NCBI GenBank assembly: GCA_025175895.1
Contig: CM046004.1
Location: 16,107,011 to 16,171,010, forward strand
DNA from: Wurfbainia villosa
Taxonomy: Eukaryota; Streptophyta; Magnoliopsida; Zingiberales; Zingiberaceae
DNA: 64,000 bases
Direction: 5' to 3'
The translations under genes and the position numbers were made by a program. Below, piece after piece: positions 34,453 to 45,019 of the stretch. Below the pieces are notes generated by a model. The model saw only the letters and a program-made list of their open reading frames with translations, did no database searches and was not told where the DNA came from. Position 1 is the first letter of the stretch. Every line of letters begins with the position of its first letter.

Positions 34453-35979
34453 ATGGCCGGTTACAACCTTCAACCACCAAAGTTTGAAGGAGATTTTCTA
34501 TGGTGGAAAAGAAAAATGGAGGTATACCTAGAAACCGATTTTGATTTTATGCTAATCTTAGAAAATGGTTTCGAATTGCCTAGAAATGAAAGAAATAGGC
34601 AAATTGAGAAGTCAAGGTGGACCGAGGACCAAATCAAGAACTTCGAGACAAATCGCAAGGTAATCGAATTACTTAGTGATTTGATTCCTAACCATATTTG
34701 GTCTAGGTTGGGTGATTATAGGGATGCAAGGGAATTATGGAATAAGATAATGAAATTCCAAGAAAATTCCCAACCGGTACAAGTAGAGGAGAATGCCGAA
34801 GAAGAAGCACCCACATTTGAAGATGTTGATGACTTGGTGGAGACCTCCACCTCTAGCATTGAGGGGGAGGAAAGGGTTTCTATTTCGGAGCAAGACCAAA
34901 ACGAAGCATCTACCTCCGGAAGAAGTGAAGAGGCCTCCACCACCTCCCTAGGTAACTCAAGCGTTATTATTTTAAATAAAAATCACATAATATGCTTTGA
35001 GTGTAGGGAGAAAGGGCACTACAAGAGTAAATGCCCAAAATTGCCTAAGGAAAAGGCATCAACACCAAAAGTCAACCCAAAGTCAAAGGATGCCGGTGTT
35101 CCCAAAATCAAGAGCAAAGAGCACATTGTGTGCTTCAAATGCAATCAAAAGGGACACTACCGAAGCCAATGCCCTAGGGGGAGGAAGAAAGGGCAAGAAG
35201 GTGTAACTCATGTAGGGGGAGCTCCTAAAGCTAACCCTAAGGTAAAGTTATTTAATGCACCTTTAATTCCTAGAGTTAAAAAGCATGCTAAGAGAAATAA
35301 TAAGGTTTATTGCTTAGGTGTCAAACATGTTAGTTTCTCTAAGGACAAACCTAGGACTCAAAACACTAGATCTATTTTACCTAGGGAGTCAATTAGGAAA
35401 ATTGAAGAAAACTTGGGTGTTAATCCCAAGAAATCTAGGCATATGCCTAAGAAGAAGAACATTTCCCCTAAACCTAATGAAAATTCAAAAGTGAGGAAAT
35501 TAGAGGTGGAGAACCAAGCCTTGAGGTCAAGGCTAGAAAAATTGGAGAAGACCCTAGCAATAATATCAAACTCGGTTAAGGGGTCTAATGCACAAAAGTC
35601 AAGACCTAGGAAACAAGAAACATCTAAGGGCAAGAAGGGTTTGGGTCACAAACCTATATCCTACCATAATGTTCCATTTAATTATGGAACCACATCTAGG
35701 TCTAGGAAAACCAAGGCTAATAGGGAAGTCATCCCTAAGTCTAGCCATGGTATGTGTTTAGTGGCTAACACCTCAAAGAAATCAAATGTAGCCACTAAGA
35801 AGGTCAATGGAGGAGTCACCTCTAGAGTTGACCTAGGAAAGACCCAAAATACTATGGCTTCAAAGCCTAAAAGGGTCATTAGGAAGGTATCTAGGGAAGT
35901 TATCCCTAGGAAATACCTTGTTAACCCAAGGAGCTCCAATAGATATTGGGTTCCTAAGAGCGTGATTGATTCACGCTAA
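34453..35979 (+). CDS. Gag protein of gag-only element A (Sirevirus-like), intact frame
   Basis: This 508-residue Gag would form the particle and bind the element's RNA. The N-terminus (residues 1-110) has PPKFEGDFLWWKRKMEVYL and ARELWNKIMKFQ, the copia capsid (DUF4219/UBN2-type) pattern. An acidic Ser/Glu linker spans about 112-170. Two CCHC knuckles follow: C181, C184, H189, C194 (CFECREKGHYKSKC) and C227, C230, H235, C240 (CFKCNQKGHYRSQC). A basic region and a coiled coil near 347-375 (ENQALRSRLEKLEKTL) follow. It ends YWVPKSVIDSR, where autonomous relatives go on into protease. The start is the first ATG after the PBS. No stop or frameshift disturbs it, and two related copies stop at the same residue. 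Function is inferred from family. Confidence 0.85.
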   Translation: MAGYNLQPPKFEGDFLWWKRKMEVYLETDFDFMLILENGFELPRNERNRQIEKSRWTEDQIKNFETNRKVIELLSDLIPNHIWSRLGDYRDARELWNKIMKFQENSQPVQVEENAEEEAPTFEDVDDLVETSTSSIEGEERVSISEQDQNEASTSGRSEEASTTSLGNSSVIILNKNHIICFECREKGHYKSKCPKLPKEKASTPKVNPKSKDAGVPKIKSKEHIVCFKCNQKGHYRSQCPRGRKKGQEGVTHVGGAPKANPKVKLFNAPLIPRVKKHAKRNNKVYCLGVKHVSFSKDKPRTQNTRSILPRESIRKIEENLGVNPKKSRHMPKKKNISPKPNENSKVRKLEVENQALRSRLEKLEKTLAIISNSVKGSNAQKSRPRKQETSKGKKGLGHKPISYHNVPFNYGTTSRSRKTKANREVIPKSSHGMCLVANTSKKSNVATKKVNGGVTSRVDLGKTQNTMASKPKRVIRKVSREVIPRKYLVNPRSSNRYWVPKSVIDSR

Positions 35980-37494
35980 ATGGGTTAGGGTGTGTCAACC
36001 CTAAGTGGATGGGTAGTTAACCTAGCCATTGTGAGTTGACACATTAGGGTGTGCCAATAGGGTTTGAGAAGTTAAAAATGATTTAAAATTGGCACAATTA
36101 GGTCTTAGAGGTATTGGTGTGCCATTTTGGGTTTTTGGCACACTAGGGAAATGAATGGTTTAAGGCAAAATGAATTTAATCCCTAGAAATGGCAAATTGA
36201 TTTTAACACTTAGGTATTCTATACCTTAGTATATTTTACTTGTCATGCTTTATTTGCCTTGCCATGTCATGACATCATTTTCATTTTTATCTATAAAATG
36301 TCATGATCATGCTTAGACTTATCCTTATATGTCATGTATGCTAAAACATGATATTGGCATATGTTTTTACTTAAATCATATTTATGCCATAATCATCATG
36401 CATAAATTAAAAGGAAATTAAGGAATATGGCATGATTTGATGGGAATCAAATAATATTGCCTAGAAATATGCATGAGACCATTTTAAAGAACAAAAATCC
36501 ACATCTCACTAGATTAATTGCCTTGAATGTGTTTTTACACATCTAGATATAAGTGAGATGTTTAAGGAAAAGAAATTAAAGGTTTTGAAAACTTTTTGAA
36601 AACATTTTGAAAAACCTTGGTGAAGCCTATCTTTTGATAGCTATCACCATTGAATGGGATGATACAAAGAGGGCTCTTTATTGAAGCTTTTCTAAACTTT
36701 TGAACTTTGTATCAATCTCCTAATTTAGTGGGTAAAATAATTTTTCAATATTTTTCACCCATAGTGTTTAGGATAAGTATTATACGTATGCATTTTCAAG
36801 ATTTTTAAAATTACGTATATTTACTTATGGATTTTGGAAATCCATTATGGACCGGCAATGATCGAGGGGTGATGAATGATCGATTTCTAATTTCACCGAC
36901 CGCACTGCCGATTTCGGTAAATCTTGTTGGTTAGGCCCATGTTCAGTTAGGTTAAGGTCCCCTAACCACTCCTAACCCTAGGATATGCTTGGGAGAGCAT
37001 TAGAGAGGGTGGAAATCCATTGGACATGGATTAGGAGAAGGGTTTTAGGGAGAGTATCAACTTTAAGGTGGAAGAGAGTTCATTGTTGAACTTTGCCTTA
37101 ATTTTGATTTGGTTAATGTTCCTATTGGCTTAGGGACTCTCCAAGGACATTGTTGGTGCAATGGTCAAGGGGGAGCAAGCCTCTAGGGGGAGGTATCCAT
37201 CATGGGAAGATGGATGTGTATTTCCTCATGGGAGGAAAATTGGGTTGCCTCTCTTTGAGTGATATGGGATCACTAGAAAGATTGTAGGCATGTGTTCCTC
37301 CAAGGGAGAGATTGTAAGATCTCATTGGGATATGAGACATTCATACCCTTGGGGAGGACCTTTTTGATGTAATGTCAAAAAGGGGGAGAAGTTACCAAGT
37401 TACCAATTAGGGTTCGTTGGAATTCTCATTGGGATATGAGAATTGCCAACATGGGAGAATTGGTAGACTTGAGATGGTAGTTTTGTCAATCATC
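35980..37494 (+). other. Post-gag non-coding region of element A
   Basis: No open frame of note. After the stop the bases ATGGGTTAGGGTGTG recur in A, C and D. Shared blocks include GTGTGCCATTTTGGGTTTTT near 36120, CATGTCATGACATCAT near 36265, TTTTGATAGCTATCACCATT near 36632, and CCTATTGGCTTAGGGACT at 37121. PPT-like GTCAAAAAGGGGGAGA lies at 37375-37390. Conservation without coding suggests RNA or cDNA-synthesis roles. Confidence 0.6.
37148..37180 (+). other. Internal copy of LTR edge plus PPT-like tract
   Basis: CATTGTTGGTGCAATGG repeats 15 bases of the true LTR border at 37507-37522 (ATTGTTGGTGCAATCGG) and is followed by CAAGGGGGAGC. Elements C (41823-41853) and D (56593-56623) have it at the same place. 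Confidence 0.7.
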
Positions 37495-37508
37495 AAAAAG
37501 GGGGAGAT
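37495..37508 (+). other. Polypurine tract, element A
   Basis: AAAAAGGGGGAGAT directly before the 3' LTR start at 37509. Confidence 0.85.
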
Positions 37509-39004
37509 TGTTGGTGCAATCGGCCCAGGTTGACTCGAGTTTGACTCGAGCAGTACCTTGATAGTATTTTGATGATAGACAAAACTCATGACATGGGATT
37601 GTCATGGGAAAGTCCAACATGGGGTTGGCATGGAAAATCCAAGCATGGAGCTTGGTGTGGAAGTCCAAGGGGGGAGCCTTGGCACGGGAAAGTCCAAAGC
37701 ATTGCGAAGCCATGCGCTTGGTGCTTGGCATGGAAAATCCAAAGCATTGCGAAGCCGTGCACTTGGTGCTTGGTGAGAAATGCATTGCGAAGCCGTGCGC
37801 TTGGTGCATTTGGGAAGTCTTGAGAACTTGGCAAGTTCACTAGGCTCGGGTCCTTGAGTCGGTGAAGGATGGCATTGCGAAGCCGTGCGCTTGGTGCATT
37901 CGAGGGACCGCCGGACGGGGAGCGAATGGAGTGAGCCCAAAGGGAAGCATACTTCTAGGGCATGAGACGCGAAGGATGGCGTTGCGAAGCCGTGCGCTTG
38001 GCGCATCCGAGGGACGTAGGCCAAGAGAAGAGAGCTTCGGTGGGGAACTCCATGAGAGATAAGGTGGACTTGGCCAAGTGGCTAAGACTGAGTGTCGGAG
38101 GCTCAAACTTGATGTTTGAGGGTTTACCCGATGGTCGGATGCTCAAACAACTTGGTGTTTGAGGTTTTTCCCGACATCAGTCGATTGACATAGGTACCGG
38201 TTCGACTGATCCAAGTCGATTAGAGTTCGACTGGTGTAAGGCTAGGGTTTTGTGTTTAGCGATCATTGCCATGGAGCGATTGATCGAAGTCGGCAATGAT
38301 CGGCTAGGATGCCGATTGGTGATGGAGTGTCGATGAGCGCTCAGTAGCGCCAGAGCCGATCGCTCTTTGAGTCACCGATCGATTGATGGGCATCATCGAT
38401 CGGTAGGTGATCCATTGGAACTTGTCCGACGTGGATCTGGCCGTTGTGAGACAATGCTAGCATGTGGGCGGCTGAGGGCCTTTTAGCGATCGCTAGGCGC
38501 AAAAATAGCTCGATGCAGGTTATAAAAGGAGCTCGAGATGGAGGTTTTTGCCATGGTTTTTTTTGGAGCTATTGGAGGGGAATTGCTGCTGCATTCCAGT
38601 CCTTCAAGAGCCAATCAAAGCAAGCAACAAGAAAGCGATCAAAGCAATTGTGTAAAAGTTCTCTTTTGTATTATCTTTGTATTTCTTCTTGTATTTTATA
38701 TTACTTGTTGTAATAGCTTGTGAGAGGTTTCTCCACCTCCGACGTGTAGTCGATAAGGAGTGTTGTTAGTGTCGTGCACATAACACGAGCTCGTTGAGCT
38801 CACCCCGTGGAGTAGGAACCATTCGGTTCCGAACCACGTATATGCTTGTGTATTGATTGTGCTTGTATTGTTGTTATTTCTATTATTATTCCGCTGCATA
38901 TAGTAACGACAATTGTAGACAAGCACACGAGAACGAACGAATTACGACATCCATCGTAAGAGGGCTATTCACCCCCCCTCTAGCCGGCCGTTCGATCCCC
39001 TACA
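37509..39004 (+). repeat. 3' LTR of element A
   Basis: 1496 bases. TATAAAAGG at 38521-38529. The variable block is 38175-38520. It ends CTACA, followed by the GATTT duplication. Confidence 0.9.
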
Positions 39005-39591
39005 GATTTTGGGTATTGGAAAGGTAGAATGGAATATTTTCTTATGTTCGATATAGAAAATTGGATTAGTATTGAAGTAGGTTTTGAAGTGCCCATGAAT
39101 AAGAAAGGAAGAATTCTCAAGAAGAAGAGATGAACTGAGGAGCAAATCCGAAAATCCGAAATCAATGTCAAGGTAACCAAAATGTTAATCAATTTGGTAC
39201 CTAATGATATTTTGTGCAATATAGGAGAGATTAAGGATGTTAAGGAGTTGTGGAGCAAATTAGTTAAGCTCCATAAGATTACCTTACTGACCTAAAATAA
39301 ATATGACAAGCTCGAAAAAGAATTCTCGTCAACTCAAGAGCGTGAAGATTCGGAAGTAGAGAGATGCTCAACATCCGAGTCAGAGAGGTCAAAGAAACCT
39401 CCACCTTCAGGATTGAGGGGGAGGATAGACAACCAACACCGGACCAAGAGAAAGAGGTGACCTTTACCTCTGGGAGCAATGAAGAACTAGACCTCACTTC
39501 ACATATCATCAAGGAAGGTAATTCAAGTCTAGTTCATAAAAATAAAAGTCAAATAATTTGGTTTGAGCAAAGTGAAAATAATTGGTCATAA
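39005..39591 (+). pseudogene. Gag remainder of element B, truncated
   Basis: It reads YWKGRMEYFLMFDIENW, FEVPMNKKGRILKKKR, a stop (TGA near 39132), TEEQIRKSEINVKVTKMLINLVPNDILC and VKELWSKLVKLHK, parallel to element D's Gag. Frame changes follow; the acidic linker is seen at 39364-39520 (TSGSNEELD). The first knuckle is only hinted at (IIWFEQSE in place of IICFECRE). Everything after it is deleted. Confidence 0.75.
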
Positions 39592-40166
39592 TTAGAAAAT
39601 TATGGAAGTTGAAAAAATAATCATAATTGACACAATTAAGTTATTTAGGATGTGCCAATAGAAATTATGGAAGTCAAAAAATTGATCATAATTGGCACAA
39701 TTAAGTTAGAATCAAAATGTGCCAAGTTGGAGTATTGGCACATTTAAGGGAGTTAGATGGTCATTATGACAACGTTGATATTTTAGCAAATGACAATTAG
39801 ATTTAAAATTTAGGTATTTTTATGCCTTGATATTATATATTTGCCATGCTTTGATTGCCATAATTCATGTCATGATATCATGTTTCATATGATTATTTGA
39901 AATGTCATGATAGTACTTAGAGTGATCAATGTCATGCTAATACTTAGGTTGTGTTTATTATGTCATGACATCATGTATGATTAGAAATATTTCAATTTAT
40001 GCAGTCAATACATGCCATGGTCATAATTCATGCATTAAGGTTAATCAAATTGAAATTAAGGACAAATGACATTATTTGATGTCCTAGATAAAGGAATCAA
40101 ATGGATATGCCTAGGTAAGAATGCATGAACCCTTAGGTTAGGAAAAAAATCAAATCCACATCTCAC
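39592..40166 (+). other. Post-gag non-coding region of element B
   Basis: It holds two copies of an AATTATGGAAGT...CATAATTG-CACAATTAAGTT unit (39594-39705), then blocks shared with element A: GCCATGCTTTGATTGCC, TCATGTCATGATATCATG and AATCCACATCTCAC. It ends at element C's insertion; CTCAC at 40162-40166 would be the target site. Confidence 0.55.
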
Positions 40167-41552
40167 TATTGGAGGATCATGGCCCGGCTAAAAGGGGGGT
40201 TGAATAGCCCAAATCATGCTCGATGGACTTTGATCCGTTTGTCTCTACGATTCTTGTTAGCACAGCAGAAATATAAAATACAATACAAATATGAAGACGA
40301 AAACACAATCACACAAAATATACAAGCATATACGTGGTTTGGAACCTTAGGGTTCCTACTCCATGGGGTGAGCTCAACGAGCTCGAGTGATGACCACACC
40401 ACTACTCAAACTCCTTCTCGACAACACATCGGAGGTGGAGAATCCTCGTACAAGCAATTATAACAGTAATATACAAGATACAAGCGAATACAAAGACAAT
40501 AAGAAATACAAGTAAAGAAACACTTTACAACACTTTTCTTTGAATGCTTTCTTGTTGCTTGCTTTGGTTTGCTCTTGAAGGTTTAAAATGCAGCAGCAAT
40601 TCCCCTCCAAAATCTCCCAAAAAATCGCTGTGGAAATCCTCCCCAAGCTCCTCCTTTTATGCTTGTCTCGGGCTAATTATGCACCTAGCAGTCGACTGTC
40701 ATAAGGCCCCAGTCGACTGTTCCTGTAGCTGTTGTGAGACAATGACCTAATCCATGTTGGCATCCAACCAACGAATGCATTGGCAGTCGATTGCCAGATA
40801 CCATCAGTCGACTACCAGCCTCATAGTAGACTGATCGGTCGGCTACCGAGCGTTTGTGCTTGCATCCTCGACCAGCAATCGACTACCATCTATGGCAGTT
40901 GACTGTTGAAGCCATCAGTCGACTGCTCAATGTTGGCAGTCGACTGCCATGGCATACGATACAGTCGAACGCTAGTCGACTCTCACCAGTCGACTATTGT
41001 CGGGTAAAACCTCAAACACAAGTTGTTTGAGCATTCGACCGTCGGGTAAAATCTCAAACAACATGTTTGAGCATCCGACACTTGACCTTAGTCACTTGGC
41101 CAAGTTCACCTCATCCATGAGGCTTAACCCAAGATACCCTTAGCCTAGACTTAAGCCTTCTAGCCACCTCTACTAGCTTCGCGCCCATCGGATCCCTCCA
41201 AGTCATCCATGACTTGTTCATCCATGCGCTGATCCCTCCAAGTCATCCATGACTTGTTCATCTATACGCTAGCCTCTAGGTGCTTCCTTCGGCTATTGTC
41301 ATGCTCTCGGTGTCTACACTGCCAAGGAACATATGGACTTACGCTCCCAAGACTACCGCTTGGCCTTATGTTGCCAAACCACCCCTTGGACTTCCCAAAT
41401 GTTAAGTACCCATAACTTGGACTTTCACCGCCAAGGCTACACACTTGGTCTTCCCTTGACAATCACATGTCATATGTTTTGTCTAACATCAAAATACTAC
41501 TTGAGTCAAACTCGAGTCTGGTCAATCATTACCTGGGCCAATTGCACTAACA
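40167..41552 (-). repeat. 3' LTR of element C
   Basis: Minus orientation; contains CTAAAAGGGGGGTTGAATAG (variant of the family mark), minus-strand TATA in CTCCTTTTATGC near 40650, many AGTCGACT palindromes at 40680-41005, hairpin units near 41320-41460. Directly next to the PPT at 41553-41566. Confidence 0.8.
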
Positions 41553-43094
41553 ATCTCTCCCTTTTTGATGTTTGACAAAACTCCAAACACCTTTGAGTTA
41601 GGTGCCCTAACTCAAGTCTACCAATTATCCCCAATTGGCAAATCTCTCACCTTTGAGAATTCTAGCTAACCTCAATTGGTCTCTTCTCCTCCTTTTTGAC
41701 ATACATCAAAAAGGTCCTCCCCAAGGGTGTCAATGTCTCACATTTTAATGAGATATTATAATCTCCCCTTTGGTGCAAAAACATATCCATCATCCTAAGA
41801 TGGATAGCCTCCTCCTAAAGGCTTGCTCCCCCTTGACCATTGCACTAACAATGTCTTTCGGAAGTCCCTAAGCCAATAGGAACACTAAACAATCGATTAA
41901 GGGAAAAGATTCAACATTGAACCTTCACCTCCCTTAATTCGATACACACCCTAAACAATTCTTCTAATCCATTTTCAATGGATTTTCACCCTTTCAATGC
42001 TCTCCAAGGCATATCTTAGGGTTAGGAGCAGTTAGGGAATCTAGACATAGCTGAACATGGGCCTAACAAACCTTATTTATCCGAAATCAACTCTGGCAGT
42101 CGACTCTTATAGTCACCAGTCGACTGTCGTTGACTCCAATCGACTGTCATACATGGCAGTTGACTGATTTCTACATAGTGCAGAAATCAGACTTCAGAAT
42201 CTAAATTTGAAAATTCATAAGTAAAAATATGTATTTTGAAAAATCTTGAAAATTCATACGTACATTACTTATAACAAACATTATGGGTGAATAATATTGG
42301 AAAAATAAAATACTCATAAACTAGTGAGATTTACACAAAGTTCAAAATCATTAAAAAATTTAATGTTTAACCCTACTTTGTATCACCTCATTCAATAGTG
42401 ATTGCTATCAAAAGATAGACTTCACCAAGGTTTTTCAAAATGATTTTGAAATGATTTTAAAACCTTTAAATTCATTTTCCTAAACATCTCACTTGTATCT
42501 AGGTGTATGAAACATATACAAGTCAAGTGTTCTAGTGAGATGTGGGTTTTGTTCATTCAGGATCTCATGCATTTTTCTAAGCAACACTATTTGATTCCCT
42601 TATGCATGAGACTTCAAATCATGTCATTGTCCTTAACTCAATTTTATTCAATTCATGAATAATGATTACGACATAGATGATACATAAATAAGCATGTGCC
42701 AATAATCATGATTTCATGGCATGTGATATAAACTTAAGCATAACATAACACTAAACATAAACATGATCATGACATTTTATATGATAAAAGTAAATATGAT
42801 GTCATGACATGGCAAGACAAATAAAGTATGACAGGTATAAAATACTAAGGTATAAAACACCTAAGTGTTAAGCCCAAATTTTCATTTCTAAGATTAAATC
42901 CATTTTGCCTTAATACCATCTATCCTTCAAGTGTGTCAAAAATCCAAAATGACACACCATGACTCCTAACACCTAGTTGTGCCAATTTAATCATTTTTCA
43001 ACTTCTAAAAATACATTGGCGCATCCTAGATTGTCAACTCTACCATAGTTAGGTTAACTACCTATCCACTTAGGGTTGACACACCCTAACCCAT
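41553..43094 (-). other. Post-gag non-coding region of element C
   Basis: PPT (ATCTCTCCCTTTTT, minus-strand AAAAAGGGAGAGAT) at 41553-41566; PPT-like repeats at 41690-41713 and 41762. The internal LTR-edge copy lies at 41823-41853 and reads TGCACTAACA, matching this element's own altered LTR end. Further AT-rich blocks match element A reversed. No coding frame. Confidence 0.6.
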
Positions 43095-44680
43095 CTAGCA
43101 TGAACCGATCACGCTCCTAGGAATCCAATACCTATTGGAGCTCCTTGGGTTAACAAGGTATTCACTAGGAATAACTTCCCTAGCTAATGACCCTTTTTGG
43201 CTTTGAAGCCTTAGTCATTTGGGTCTTTTCTAGGTTAACCTTAGGGATTGCCTCCCTAGTAACCTTCTTAGTGGTCTTCCTAGGTTTTGTAGAACCCTTG
43301 GCCACTAGATACACACCATGGTTAATCTTAGAGATAACTTCCCTATTAACCTTGATTTTCTTAGACCTAGATTTAGTTCCATAATCAAATGGAAAATGGT
43401 GGTAGGACTTAGGTTTGTGACTCAAATCTTTCTTGCCCTTAAACGGTTCTTTTCTCCTAGGCCCTAAATTTTGTTCCTTTGACCCCATAATTGAGTTTAT
43501 CATAATTTTGAGGGTCTTTTCCAATTTTTCAAGCCTTGACCTCAAGGTTCGATTTTCTAATTCTATTTTTTTTCAATTTTGATTTTTCATTAATCTTTTG
43601 GGAAGGACTCTTCTTCTTAGGCATGTGCCTACCCTTCTTAGGGTTAATGCCTAAATTTTCTTCTCTCCTCCTAATGGACTTCCTAGGTAAAATAGATCTA
43701 GAATTGTTTGATCTAGATTTGTCCTTAGTTGTAAGTTCATAGGATTTAGCCCCTAAGCAAACATATCTATTCCTACTAGCATGCTTATGCTCATGGGCAA
43801 TAGCAAGTGAAATAAAATGATTCCTAGCATGCTTTTTAATCCTAGAACTAGAAGGTGCAATACAGTATACCTTAGGGTTTGCTTTGGAAGCTCCCCCTAC
43901 TTGTGTAGCTCCTTCTTGCCCTCTCTTCTTCTCCCTAGGGCATTGACTTCGGTAGTGTCCCCGTTGATGGCACTTGAAGCACACAATATGCTCTTTGCTT
44001 TTCCTAGTGAGGACTATGGCATCCTTTGATTTTCCTTGAGCTTTTGGCACCGACACTTTCTCCTTAGCCAATTTTTGGCATTTGCTCTTGTAATGCCCTT
44101 TCTCCCTACACTCAAAGTAAATTATGTGATCTTTATTATTATGAATTGCATTTGAGTTACCTAGGATGGTGAAAGTCTCTTGATATTCTTCATCACTTCT
44201 TCCGGAGGTAGATGCTTCTTCTATTTCTTTAACTTCTTCTACCGATCCGGATGTGAATTCCCTCTCAATCTCCATATCCTCATTGACTTGAGAGGATGGA
44301 CTTGCTTCTTCTTGAGCATGAGAGGATGAGCATTCCTCTTCTTCCTCACCATGGACCGGTTCGGGATTTTCATGGAATTTTACCAATTTATTCCATAGGT
44401 CATTGGCATCCCGGTATTCACCTAGCTTGCACAAGATATGGTTAGGTATTAATTTAATTAACATTTTCGTTACCTTAACCGTTGTCTTGCATTGTTGTCA
44501 TTGCTCCTCGATCCATTTTGATTTTTCGATTATCTTCTTGTCTTCACCCCTAGGTACTTCAAAACCGTCTTCAATTGTTAGCATTATATTGAAATCGGTT
44601 TTGAAGTATACCTCCATCCTTTTCTTCCACCAAGAAAAGTCTCCTTCGAATTTCGGTGGATGGATGTTGATGCCGGACAT
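43095..44680 (-). pseudogene. Gag of element C, near intact but broken
   Basis: The start at 44680 gives MSGINIHPPKFEGDFSWWKKRMEVYF... by family pattern. A single TGA after KWIEEQ (near 44500) interrupts an otherwise continuous frame that goes on through LIPNHILCKLGEYRDANDLWNKL. Knuckle 1 is YFECREKGHYKSKC (first Cys is Tyr); knuckle 2, CFKCHQRGHYRSQC, is complete. A one-base slip in an A-tract near 43565-43573 shifts the frame before the coiled coil (RSRLEKLEKTL, 43180-43545). A stop follows KRVIS; the tail still reads YWIPRSVIGSC and then TAG, the family end. Confidence 0.85.
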
Positions 44681-44723
44681 TTTGGTTGCTTATCGCAACG
44701 ATGAATCTGATGGTAAGCTCCTC

Positions 44724-44735
44724 GCTTTGATACCG
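44724..44735 (-). other. Primer binding site of element C, decayed
   Basis: GCTTTGATACCG gives CGGTATCAAAGC on the minus strand, two changes from the usual TGGTATCAGAGC. Confidence 0.65.
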
Positions 44736-44737
44736 CT

Positions 44738-45019
44738 TGTTGGAAGATCGTGACCCGGCTAGAAGGGGGGTTGAATAGCCCAAATCGTGCTCGATGGACT
44801 TTGATCGCGTTCGTCTCTACGATTCTTGTTAGCACATCGGAAATATGAAATATAATACAACTATGAAGATGAAAACATAATCACACAAAATATGCAAGCA
44901 TATACGTGGTTTAGAACCTTAGGGTTTCTACTCTATGGGGTGATCTCAACAAGCTCGAGTGATGACCACACCACTACTCAAACTCCTTCTCGAAAACACG
45001 TCGGAGGTGGAGAAACTAT
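44738..45019 (-). repeat. 5' LTR of element C, truncated
   Basis: Matches 40167-40445 in order (GACCCGGCTAGAAGGGGGG, then the GAACCTTAGGG block). It stops after CGGAGGTGGAGAAAC, where the copia LTR begins. Confidence 0.8.

Larger units (their letters stand above)
32927..39004 (+). mobile_element. Gag-only Sirevirus-derived element A, complete
   Basis: It is 6078 bases. LTRs 32927-34394 and 37509-39004 start TGTTGGTGCAATCGG and end GATCCCCTACA. Target duplications GATTT (32922-32926 and 39005-39009) are exact. It has a PBS at 34397, an uninterrupted 508-codon gag, 1.5 kb of non-coding DNA and a PPT at 37495. There is no protease, integrase or RT. This is the layout called TR-GAG in plants. 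It must use enzymes from another element. Confidence 0.9.
3720..40166 (+). mobile_element. Gag-only Sirevirus-derived element B (interrupted, 3' end not seen)
   Basis: The pieces are the LTR start at 3720-3728 (TGTTGGAGC), the LTR remainder at 31287-32800, a primer site at 32803, gag at 32871-32926 and 39005-39591, and 3' non-coding DNA to 40166. Removing the Sirevirus-like insertion rebuilds an LTR of about 1.5 kb. Element A sits in B's gag and element C in its 3' region. B's own 3' LTR is not in the window. Gag is broken by stops, and its zinc-knuckle part runs straight into 3' non-coding sequence, so an internal deletion happened near 39590. Confidence 0.65.
40167..45019 (-). mobile_element. 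Gag-only Sirevirus-derived element C, 5' LTR cut by a copia LTR
   Basis: The left (3') LTR is 40167-41552, starting TATTGG (normally TGTTGG) and ending CACTAACA. The right (5') LTR starts at 44738 with TGTTGGAAGATCG and runs only to about 45019. Between them lie one gag and 1.5 kb of non-coding DNA, as in A and D. There is no pol. The missing LTR part is not found right of the copia LTR within the window. Confidence 0.8.

Noticed and set aside
11129..39009. Same target GATTT for the gypsy element and for element A, suggesting shared site choice
   Set aside because: Two cases of a 5-mer across different integrase classes can be chance; no wider motif around the sites is shared.
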